DNA from: Nemopilema nomurai
Lineage: Eukaryota > Cnidaria > Scyphozoa > Rhizostomeae > Rhizostomatidae
DNA: 64,000 bases
NCBI GenBank assembly: GCA_003864495.1
Contig: ML133383.1
Coordinates: 3,803,560 to 3,867,559 of the forward strand
Reading direction: 5' to 3'
Below are positions 25,396 through 35,565 of this stretch, piece by piece (positions within the stretch are counted from its first letter, which is position 1; every line of letters begins with the position of its first letter). The translations under genes were made by a program, and so were the position numbers. The notes below the pieces were generated by a model, which made no database searches, had not been told where the DNA came from, and worked only from the letters and a program-made list of their open reading frames with translations.

Positions 25396-27881
25396 ATGAA
25401 CATGGTCTTGATTTTGAGCGTCTTTTACCTGTTCCTGTGTCTTCTTAATCCAGCTGTCTCAAAGCGTGCCCCTGTTCGACTCGATGGTGTGCAGAAAGCA
25501 AAGTCCCAAGAAAAGAACAAAGGAATCTTACGTACGTATCCTCCAATTACTCGTCGCATTTTGATTCGCCCCAGTGCCAAGGCTAAAGCATTCATATTAT
25601 AATGCTGCAATTGTATTCAAAGTTTTCATCTCCAAAATTTTTAACTATGCCTCAAGTGGCATTCACTGAATGCGCATGTTTGCATTTAATTTTGCATTAT
25701 TACCCATGCTTTTAGTCGTCTAATGAATAAGGGCCTCTCTGCACTTTCCAGCCCTAGAACCTTCGCTGCCCGTGTTAAAAACCTTCGCGATTATTAGATT
25801 CCCATGATGCTATTTTGTGCTGTAAACCTCTCAACTCACATCATCTTCGGCTCCCCCTCTCCCCTCCCAAATAATCCTGCTTAGAATAGATAAAAATGGG
25901 GTCAAGAAAAACGAAGCTAATTTGTGTCTTCTAAGATCATATCGGCAACAAGATTACTACAACAACTTCAGAAAATTTATCTTAATAAAATTCAATTATA
26001 TACAATAAAGATATATCACGTGAGGAAGAAATGAGAGGGGGGTTAATTCACTCAATTTCGTATGAAAACAAGTCTAATTGCAGTGGAGGCTTCTCCTATT
26101 TCACTATGCGTTACCTGCGAATTGAATTGCAGTGAAAGATCCGTTCCTGGAATCGTCTCATTTCTGGCCGCTGGACAACCGTAAGAGCATCCTCAGCATG
26201 GACATTCAAACTGGTCACAACGCCATTCTGATGAACGGAAGCACGATTGTCAGTGACCCCAAGACGAGTCTGGTCTACGCCACAACCGAGTTTCCCGGAA
26301 GTTACGTCATCCTCGGTGACTTTAACGGTGAGTGTGTTTGCTCTGCCTTTCGTAATTTAGAAATAGCCAGTAGCCTACTTACTAACTCAATAGAAATGTA
26401 CGAATCATGTAAATGAATGTTAATAATTGCAGATGAATGATGCTACTTCCATGCTATCATGCTATGAAAATTTTTATCTAACTTTTTATTAACAGTTCCT
26501 GAATGTAATGGAAACATTTCAGCAGAACACAGTACACCATTTGTCAAATAGCTTTCCTTACCTCTTTACCTTTCCTTTCGAATTCCTTTTCGTTGAACTT
26601 TAAATCCTTAAAAAAGAAAGGAAATGCAAACTGTTCTCTAGCATGACAAATTTTGGCGAATATTCGTTTTAATTTCAGCTTTTATCAAAGTAGTTTTAAA
26701 ATTGTTTTCCTTGGGGCACTCTCATTTTAGTTATTGTCGTTAGTTGATTAAGAGTCGTCGTGGGTATTTACCTATAAGACCAATGATTTGCATAGAGAAA
26801 CCAATCTTGATATCTTATTGTTGCACATGGTTGTTCTAGGCACGTGCTTCAGCGACCCAGGCAAGTGCATTCTGGGTGGTCTGACCCTTTCCTTTTGGGT
26901 AAATTTGAAGCGAGATGGCATCAAAGACGATCAAGATGCTTACATAATCAGCGGAGGGGGGCAGTCCAAAGAGTCACGTGGCTTTGGGTTTCTGTACTTC
27001 CACGGCCAATACGTCTTCGTTTTGAGCACAGCCAAAAAGCAATGGAAAATGATGATTCCAGATTCTAAGGTTCCCACCGGGAAATGGGTAAACATTGTCT
27101 TTGTATGGGAAATGAGAAAGAGCTTGGTGTATTACCTGGACGGCAAGGAGGTGATGTCGGTGAAGGGCAGCAGTGCCGACCGACCAACTGACAAATACCC
27201 GCTCATCACGATCGGCAAACCAAACAACGCAGAAAGCAGAGAGTACATGTACCCGCTGAAAATGCACTCAGTGGCCATGTGGGATCGACCCTTGAAGTCG
27301 GACCAGGTCGAGGGAATATACGAAGGATGTGAGTAGCAAACCTCAAACCGATGGTTGTATGTCGAAAGTAACATCGATTCGCATATTAACTTTGTTGGGA
27401 GATCTCCAGGCACCTTTGCTGGTAGGCTCTGGTTTGAAACGTCGAATTGGGTGAAGCAGCCCCTCCTGTAAAACACAATCATCTTCTGTCACCATCGACT
27501 CACGCTTTGATTGGCAAATGTTGGTGGAAAAGAGCAGCAATTTTTTAAATAGCTTCATCGAAACTGTGTTTCTGTCGATGACACAATTGTAATAGTTAAT
27601 TAACTGAGATGTGGAAAGCCTCATTGATGGTCTTACGAAGTGCTTCATTTTCATATTTTCAAACGCTGTGCCAAGACTGTTTTGGTTCTTTTGCCCCTTT
27701 GGATTAACCTATTGGACTTACATTGTAGCGTTTTCCTTCAGATATTTCTGATTAATATTTAATGGCGTCATCATTTTTGTGAATTTCAGTAAAAGAGGTC
27801 CGGCAGAAGAGACGGCTAGAGAAAAGGTTTCTGATTGGACGACGCAACAATGACGTAGGCCAAATCAAAGCCTTATGGTAA
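25396..27881 (+). CDS. gene C: secreted LamG/concanavalin A-like domain protein
   Basis: Four coding exons, 25396-25531, 26133-26327, 26840-27328 and 27790-27881, all phase-consistent, total 912 nt (303 residues). An N-terminal signal peptide (MNMVLILSVFYLFLCLLNPA) is followed by a short basic segment and a LamG-like jelly-roll domain: HFWPLDNRKSIL opens it, TLSFWVNLKRDG, GKWVNIVFVWEM, LVYYLDGKEV and HSVAMWDRPLKSDQV follow. A CFSDPGKC cysteine pair lies at the start of exon 3. The tail is strongly basic (VRQKRRLEKR) and ends KALW. LamG-like folds bind glycans or matrix proteins outside the cell. The gene follows gene B on the same strand and may serve the same matrix; that is inferred from position. 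Binding residues cannot be assigned by eye. Confidence 0.85.
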
Positions 27882-30831
27882 GAAAGGCCTTCCTGGCGAT
27901 TCTAATCTATTCGTTAGTTGTATCCAGCACCTAACGGCAGATGACAAGCTGATGAGCTATGCTTACACAAGATCGATTTCGCTCTTTAGCCAATCTGAAT
28001 TTCATTGTTGCTGTGAGGGAAAAGGGCTTTCGCAATGAACATCGAATTTCCATATGTGAGTGGACAATAGCAATCGAAGACGTGGCAGACTCAAGCCTAA
28101 GCTTCTCTGATTGAACGAAAAACTCCCTACCTAGAAATGCAACCATGAATTATTCTTTGCCTAAAATCATTCTAAATGCAGTATTCTTTAATTGAGTACA
28201 GCAGGCAATGACTGTCAAAGACACTAATTATGCTATTTCTTTACAGATCGAGAAGATGAAATTTCAAAGGAATTCTCCAATAGAATACGATTCCAACGAT
28301 GCAATCTGAACTTTGTCTATGAGTCCTAGCCTGCCTTTGAACTAGACGAAAAAAATTTAAGGCCACTTCTCTACTACCGAATCTTACATCTAATATGAAT
28401 GACGAATCAGTGATGCAGAGCAAAATGCTGAAGACTGAGAAGGTCTTAACTGGTTTGCACTTACAAACGTGGTGTTCTTTTAGAAACAAATATATTTAAT
28501 CAGTGGTACTAAAACATTTAGAGTTCTGTTGAAAAGTTTTATTTTCAAATTCACTTTCATATTATATATGCTTGGAAGGAACTGGAGGAATATGACTTTG
28601 CAAAGAGCACGTTGAGCATCATAGTGGACTAAGCACTTGACACATTCAAGGAAACGCGTGTAGAAGGGTTGCACGCGCGAGATTTGACACTAATATTTAG
28701 CATTTAAATGCATTAATTAATGATATTTATATCGCATAATTGCTTTCATCATGCAGCTAACGATGTGTACAGTTTTATAAGCGAATTAATTTGCACTTTT
28801 AGTGATTGCCATAGTTTGTTAACTATTTTGATAACGATGAGCCCGCTTTGAATTTTTGTTTTCTTTCCTCTCATAAAGAATCGTAAAGAATGAGGTCGTT
28901 TCATTCCTACGTGCAGCTTATGCGAAGGAGCACTTCTCTATCGCAGCCTCAATTCTGTGTTAACCTCGGCCCATTCATTGTAAGCTAAACTGAAAGCAAT
29001 TCTACCCCAATGTGGCTTAAATCTACAACTGGCACAAAACACCCTTTTGCCTTGATTAAGCAAAATGAATTAAGGCACAGAAGTCTTCGCTTGCCAAGTA
29101 CAGGGTTTAATTGGTGCGAATGCTTAAACCGAAACATGATTGTAGGGTTTTGATTCATGCTAGCATTCCACAACACGTTTACTCGAGGTCTTTCCTCCTA
29201 CACGTTGGTGCAAAGAATTCGATTAGGAGAAATTGATACTTTTTGGTTACTTTCTTGATCTATCAGTTTAAAGAATGGGCGATTCAAATGAACAAGATAC
29301 CTTCTCGATGAAGAGAGATACTGTGTAGGGGCTCACGCGTATAAAGCATGCGCAAAGGCATTATCTCCTTAGGTCCCTTATCGCAGATACGGGGCTAGCC
29401 TCGCTGCAGAAATTACAATGTTTCGGTGTTGATTCTTCCTCTGTGAGGCCGCTCATCGAGTTAGCCATAGCCATATTGTAAGGTAAAAGATGAAGCCCCG
29501 CAATTGAAATTCGGAATGCGGTGGGTAGTGAACACACAATTCAACCCCAAGAATTTGGATATTTCAATGCCAGAGAGAAATATGATTGTAAATGAGGTCT
29601 CTGTCTGAAAATGAGGCTGTAAAAATGGATTCTGGTTATAAAGTGTAGCCACTTCTTCTATTGAAAAGTGATGTCAAGCCGTGTTAGGGCTAAAAGGTTA
29701 GTTTTTTAAATTATTTAATTAAATGATAATTTAGGAACAAAGGATAACACGAGGATAAAGAAGTAGTCATTTCAAAACTGTGTAAGGAAAGTTATAGCAA
29801 GCTTTTTAATATAGAGAATTTCAACAGTGTAGGACAAGGGCCTGGAACTGGAACGCCTGGGACGCTGATGGGAAACAGACTATCGAGGTGCCATGAAAAT
29901 GGGGCTGCGGAGGCGCTTTGGCTAGGCTAGACTTTGGTGTACCTTCTGTTCAATGGAAACATCAAAAGTACCATGTTGATTCTTGGGGCTTGCAATTGCT
30001 CATTAGCGGCTATTGTTCACGTGTGCTAAGCAACGAATCACGTGCTATCAATCATGAGATCTATAGTAATCCTAAAAGCTTTTATTAATAAATTAAGGCC
30101 TAGATTCAGATAGGAAAAGCTATTTTGCATTTTAATCGCTGCCCTCCACCTATGAATGCCAGAACCTGTTGGTATCAAACGCTAAAACTGAAAGCCTTCG
30201 GCCTGCAATGCTGGGAAAGAGAGCTGACAGGTCTTAAAATCAGCTGGCCATTCCAATCGGTAAGTTTTTTGTCTTTGTTGTTTTCAAATAAACTGAGTAG
30301 TAGCATGTGTTAGCAAAAGTAAAAACAAATATCCACCCCTTCTACATGCTGGGTCTATTCTAACGCAGCCTTAAACGTAACTCAGATGGCCCCTTTGCAC
30401 TCTTGCGCGAATTGGTTACGACGCTTTCTGCGATACGAAACTACTGTACATGACGAAATAATAAAAAGTAGAAAGAAATTGCCCAGATGGAGACAAAATG
30501 AATAGTGGAATTTAATCAAGTTTTAATTGCTCGTCAGATGATACACAACGTAATAACTTCAGATAATTAATAGAATAATTAGAATTTAAATGGTTTTAAT
30601 GACCGTCATAACATTTTGATTGTCGACTGAAATCAACTGAGATGTATCCCTGAGATAATGCCTAAAGGAGAGCATAAGGGAAGGAGAAGTTTTACTCTCA
30701 TTCTAATGGCAGGGTTTCTATCTTTCTCCAGAGCCTAGATTCATCGCATTCACACTGGGCCAAGGAAAAGAAGCTCAGGTTTTGTTTATAAGCGAACAGA
30801 AAAATTAGAAGATTGCCTCACAGGCCGCAAA
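27882..30831. other. intergenic region without recognisable genes
   Basis: Short ORFs only, on both strands, none with domain features or convincing splice sites. No tandem repeat of note. It should include the 3' UTR of gene C and the promoter of the coiled-coil gene. Confidence 0.6.
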
Positions 30832-31479
30832 ATGAACGTGGTGCTAACACGGGAATCTGTTAAAGCCAGCAAGATTGAAGAAGGGAATCGTGACGAAAAC
30901 CAGTTTGTGCGGACGGAAGGCGAGGAAGTGATGAAAGGCAAGTGTGACGACCCACGCCGGTCATTGGAAAACAACAACAAGAACGTAACTGAAAATGGGC
31001 CTAAGCTAGACAAGGAAGCAGAGATGATGCAAAAACAGTGTGCTGAATTATTGGAAAGCAACGGTCTATTACGAAAGCAGTTGGACAGCCGTGACTCGAT
31101 AATCAAAAGGCAAATATCAGACATCCATCGACTGCAGGGGGGGAACAAGAGTATGTCGAAAGAAAGAGACGAAGCGAGGGAGGAAATTAATGACTTAAAG
31201 AAGGAATTAGAAGCAGAAAGATGGCTCACGGAAAGGTTGAAGCACGACATCAGAGATTTGCAGATGCAACTGGACTTTCAGGACTGCTACTTACAAGAAC
31301 AGGCTCATCAAAGCAGCCTACTCGAGACGCTGTTAGGCGAAATGCAGAAGAAAGGCGAAGCGCAAGAGAAAGAAATCACTCAGCTGAGACAACAATTGCA
31401 AATGGGCAAAGAAAAACTCGACACGCAAATTGTCGATTTGCAGAAAATGCTCGGAATCCCGACTCACAAAAGACGCTGA
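30832..31479 (+). CDS. coiled-coil protein, 215 residues, unknown function
   Basis: One uninterrupted frame from ATG to TGA. The N-terminal third is polar; from about residue 60 heptads are continuous (AELLESNGLLRKQL, EEINDLKKELEAE, LRQQLQMGKEKL), predicting a long coiled coil. The C-terminus is basic (THKRR). No signal peptide or membrane segment is seen, so it is likely cytosolic or nuclear. A CACAG acceptor-like site just before the ATG suggests a possible 5' UTR intron. I do not recognise the family. The base composition and lack of repeats look like ordinary coding sequence, but it could also be the last exon of a longer gene or a retrocopy. Confidence 0.65.
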   Translation: MNVVLTRESVKASKIEEGNRDENQFVRTEGEEVMKGKCDDPRRSLENNNKNVTENGPKLDKEAEMMQKQCAELLESNGLLRKQLDSRDSIIKRQISDIHRLQGGNKSMSKERDEAREEINDLKKELEAERWLTERLKHDIRDLQMQLDFQDCYLQEQAHQSSLLETLLGEMQKKGEAQEKEITQLRQQLQMGKEKLDTQIVDLQKMLGIPTHKRR

Positions 31480-32044
31480 ATGTGCAACACTGATATGATT
31501 GTGCTGTCAAGACAATTGTGCAAACCACGTGAGCGTGATGTCACTTCCTGTCACAGGCGATCGAGACGCTTGGGAGGCGAGTTGGGTTTTAACGGAAAAT
31601 AGTTTTAACTTGGTGTCTGGAGCTTCGCGGGGAAGAGTCCTACTGCAGAGGAAGTGTATTTCTTTTCGCCGATATGTAGATAAACATACAGTTGACTGGA
31701 AACTTTCGCTTCTTTAGTACCAGCATGTCGATGGAGATTCACATTCGAATACGGGTCGCATGCAATTTGCTCGATTTTAGATAGTTATGAATAGGGAAAC
31801 ATGTACTACTGTTTTAGCTCAAAATGAATGCACAAAATCATCTAAATTCAGTTAGTTCTATTCTCTTTGTGTCTAAAGAGGTGTTCACACGACACTAGAA
31901 CGTTTCTGCTCCTTCGCACACACTGGTGAATCTACTTGAATAAACCGGTGACACGGACACGCCGGAGGGGAGAGAACCCGCCAAGTGCATGGCAGCCTGA
32001 TGTACTTTTGGCGACGTTCATTTTAAATAACCTGACAAACACAT

Positions 32045-32455
32045 CTTACAGTTTTTGAAACAGTTGATTTGCCAACACCAGATGCATTGGCGATTTTTCT
32101 ATACCGTCCTTCATCTGACCTGTTATACAGAGTTATCGCTCCTTCTCAAAAATGGCCTGATATCGTTGCATGGCATCAGAAATGATTTTTTCGACATCTT
32201 AAAGTTTTCTCGCCATTCACTTGTCACAACGGTGTCGTTCAAAACATTTTCCCACCAAATCTTAACTCTGCCAGGCCTAATCCAGAACTGCCAACTTGCG
32301 TCTCTTCTCCCCCTTCTTCGACGCCCCAAAAGCCTTTCAACTAGATTTAAAAGCATTTGTCTTCTCCGACGATATTTTATCCCATTTAGCATTAACAAGA
32401 CAGTACTTTGCTTCCAGAGAGCTGCCAGGGATGATATAAGCGACAAGAGCGCCAA
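32045..32455 (-). pseudogene. HARBI1/PIF-type transposase fragment
   Basis: The minus strand reads WQFWIRPGRVKIWWENVL followed by SEWRENFKMSKKSF, the usual entry of PIF/Harbinger nucleases (R.W.RP...R). After a frame change near 32150 it reads RYRKIANASGVGKSTVSK, the helix-turn-helix typical of the same family. It stops near 32045 with no catalytic domain. At least one frame break and truncation make it a pseudogene. Confidence 0.65.
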
Positions 32456-32562
32456 AAGAGTCGTTTGTTTACTGGAGCCATTTTTGTTTGCATTGCTGCC
32501 TTTGTTTGACTACATGTAAAGTTACACGAAATAAGTCCGCAAAATGGAACGATACGATCCCA

Positions 32563-32679
32563 AAAAGTGTTCACACGAAAACGGAATCGTTCCGATTGGT
32601 TATAAGGAGCACTTTTTAAAGTGGTCCGTTTTTTGGAACGGAACGGAACGGAACGATTTAGTTCTCGTGTGAACAACTT
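32563..32679. repeat. hairpin-forming inverted repeat nested in the Harbinger remnant
   Basis: AAAAAGTGTTCACACGAAAAC at the left pairs with GTTCTCGTGTGAACAACTT at the right. The loop includes GGAACG repeats that also pair with the left-hand GGAATCGTTCC. It shares the GTGTTCACACGA core with the outer end at 31881, so it may be a MITE of the same family inserted in or derived from the element. Confidence 0.65.
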
Positions 32680-32926
32680 CAAAAAACGCTTTGTTTTTTG
32701 GGCCAGTCCACATCGCTCTGTTCCGTCCCGGTCGTCCCCGTCGTGCGAACAGGTCCTACGAAAAGGGGGCGTATAAAGAAGTTGCCGCCCACTGGAAAAG
32801 TCCCCTGTTGACGGGGGTATTATACGGCAAGTCGAATAATACATCTTACGGCAAGGTCATTGAATTGTAAAAATGGCGGACCTAGAAGCACTATCCATAT
32901 TCATCAAGATGTCTCAGATGCATCAA

Positions 32927-34289
32927 TTAACCCTTTCGTGACCATAAGGACATATATGTCCAAAGTGGCAATTGACAGGTAATTTGAGAAGATATCCAGA
33001 CAAAAAGTCCAAAATAATTGCAGAATAGACATTTTTCAAGCTAAAGTAAAATATTTTATGTAAAAAGAAAAGTATAAATCTCTTTCAAAGTCTCTTATGG
33101 TAGTTATAAAAATAGCCAATGCAAAGAAAAATTTCGCATTTTGTACATTTTTAAAAGACTTTGCTTCCAAAACCATTCTTGCAAAATCCTCTTTTCTCAG
33201 ATTTGACTACAAAATGCGGTTGCCATCAAACCTTTTTGTAGCATTTGGCTGTTGATCAGCTTCTATCTTTCTTGCAGAAAATGTTCCAACAAGACTTTGG
33301 AATAGCTCGATCCGGAACTCTTTTTGCCCCCGTTTTTTTGCATCTGGCTGATATTGCTCCAGGATCCAAGCATTTACAATTGCTTGCTCGAACAAGTCCA
33401 AAAAGATGGGCACCCACCATCTGTAAGACTTTCTTGACAAATTCTGATATGACATCATTTGATCTTTGGTGTCAACTCCACCCATTCTTTTTCTATATTG
33501 AAGTACGCACGGTGGACATGTTCTTGTGGTTTTTTCAGCAGTGCCTTTTTGGGATTTTTTAACCAAATCAGTTTCTGATGGCACTGCTCTGCTCATAGAA
33601 CAAATGAGGAGAACCTCTTTGGTGAGGATGGACTTGGTAACCACAGTCTGTGGATCTTTCATCCTCCAAATCATTTCTCCTGTCTCTAGCTTTGCGTTTT
33701 GTCACCACTTTTGGCAAACCAGCACGACTAGGTCGAATTGTTGCCGTAGCAAGTATTCCTCTTTCAAACAGCTGATCTATAAGGTCAACTGATGAAAAAA
33801 AGTTGTCAAAAACAACATCCATGGCTGCCCCAATTGTAGTTCTTTTGCCAACTTCAAAACAACATGTTGACCTAGTCCATCCTCCCGTTTAGCTCCTTTG
33901 CCTGTATATATGTCAAACGCATATAAATATGATGAAACAGAGTCAACAAGTTTCCACGTTTTGAAGCCCCATTTGTTTGGCTTGTCCTTCATGTATTGCT
34001 TGATGGAACTTCTGCCAGTAAATGGAATCGTGCCCTCATCTATACTATTTTGCTGGTGTGGTATCCAATACTGTTTGAAGGACTGCGGCAGCAAATTCAC
34101 CACTGGCCTTACTTGGTGCAGTTTGTCATGATTGGGGTCATTCTTTGGAAATGCCATCGTATTGTCATTGCAATGCAGATATCTGAACAAGTCAGTGAAT
34201 CTGTTTCGACTGAAAACACTGCTGATTCTGTGGAAAATATTATTTGACATTTTCACGTGTACGACTCTTACTTTCCCTTGCCAGCTCAT
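32927..34289 (-). mobile_element. piggyBac-type transposon, 5'-truncated
   Basis: The element begins at a TTAA (32927-32930) followed by CCCTTTCGTGACC, the classic piggyBac end. The broken transposase runs in on the minus strand from the other side. No matching inverted end was found to the right, so the copy is probably truncated at the transposase N-terminal side. Confidence 0.65.
33207..34289 (-). pseudogene. piggyBac transposase (DDE_Tnp_1_7), broken
   Basis: Recognisable in order: SRNRFTDLFRYLHCND, DEGTIPFTGRSSIKQYMKDK (first catalytic Asp region), KPNKWGFKTWKLVDS, MDVVFDNFFSSVDL (second Asp region), RMKDPQTVVTKS, and YRKRMGGVDTKDQMMSYQ near the C-terminus. The reading frame changes twice, near 33820 and near 33675, in opposite senses, and the N-terminal third is absent. 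It is therefore a dead copy related to PGBD-like elements. Confidence 0.75.
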
Positions 34290-35565
34290 GCAATACTTTC
34301 TGATGTCCTAGCTACAGGCACTATCTGCAGCAGCTGTTGCCTGAGGTGTACTTGCTAAACTGCGCGCCAGCTCCATTTTATTTCATTTCAGTATATACAT
34401 ATTCCAGCAGTTTAGAGGACCTCTTGTTCAATCAAGTCCAATTTTGCAAAGAAAAATATATTCAATGCTTACAAAATGAACAATGCATTACAAGTAGAAT
34501 TAAAATTTCATTCAATTGAAAATCGAAAGAGCCTGGCCAATAGAGACATTTGGCACACAGCAAACGTCCAAAAGATGGGACCTGTTGTGGAACTTGAGGC
34601 AAATCATTGAAATTTTGCATTTGAAAACTGTTGCTTTCAGCCCTTTGAAAGATATCGTTCTGGTGCAAGAAAGATGGCAGGGGTATTCGCGTTTCATGAA
34701 ATCAGTAGCTGGTGGTTAGTTTCGATAAGTTTATGGCGGATTCATTGTAACTGTTAACGGAAAAAGCTCTTGTTGCGCGTTGAAGATTGGTGACCTTTAG
34801 GATGACAAAGTGCTCATCGTTGCTATTCTCGGGCACTCGAGGTCCCAAAAAACCAACAAGTTGCGCTTGAAAAGCATACAGTCTCTTTCATGCATGCCTT
34901 TTGCTCTTGAAAAAGGCACAGATGTTGATAAGACTCTTAAGGAGGTAAACTACAATGCTTGCCGAAATTGTTGGCACACTTCTTTGACTCGCGTTCACCC
35001 ATCCCCCTCCCCCCTTCGAACAATGTTGTGTTGCTGCTAAACAAAGCGTCAATTTTACACCAAACTTTTTCCCCAGATTAACTGGATGCTATACTTTGTT
35101 ACCAACATTGTTTTAGGGGGAGGAGGGGGATGAAAAACTAGTTGCGTGTCAAATGAAAAATGAAAAAAACCAGACAAAATACTGAGGTGTTCCAAGGACT
35201 TTTGACAGGCATTGTAGATAAACTTAAGAAGGTTTATGCAGGAAACTTTCAAACCGGGTTTGACATACAGTCGGGGAATATGATGGCGGCTTTGTTAGCC
35301 AGTTCCTTGCGGAAGCTCAAAGAAGCCTTTAACTACTCTTATTGCTTTTGTAACAGATCTAAACAAGAGACAAATAAAAAACCCTCTATGGCGCTTTCTT
35401 GGCTTAGCTGGAGAAAGAGAACAAAGCTTTTAGTGCTTGCCCTGAGAATCGAAATGAACTGCAAGCCATAAAAGATAGACGTTCTATAAAAGCAGACGTT
35501 CTATTTTGACAGACCAACCCATTAAAAGAGAACGATCAAGACAAAACATCATTCCCAGCACAATG
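34290..35565. other. gene-free stretch between piggyBac remnant and MYG1
   Basis: Only short ORFs with no domain signal. The proximal part may be unrecognisable transposon sequence; the distal part should include the MYG1 3' UTR. Confidence 0.5.

Larger units (their letters stand above)
31879..32757 (-). mobile_element. PIF/Harbinger-like DNA transposon remnant
   Basis: The ends carry an imperfect inverted repeat: GAGGTGTTCACACGAC at the left and the complement of GTCGTGCGAACAGGTC at the right (about 13 of 16 matching). Between them, on the minus strand, are pieces of a HARBI1-like transposase. Only the N-terminal part is recognisable; the DDE catalytic core is not seen, so this copy cannot be autonomous. 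Confidence 0.6.

Noticed and set aside
32392..32844. Minus-strand ORF of 150 residues over the hairpin
   Set aside because: Encodes only repeat-derived sequence; no transposase motif is in this frame.
33245..33792. Plus-strand ORFs across the piggyBac region
   Set aside because: Shadows of the broken transposase on the minus strand.
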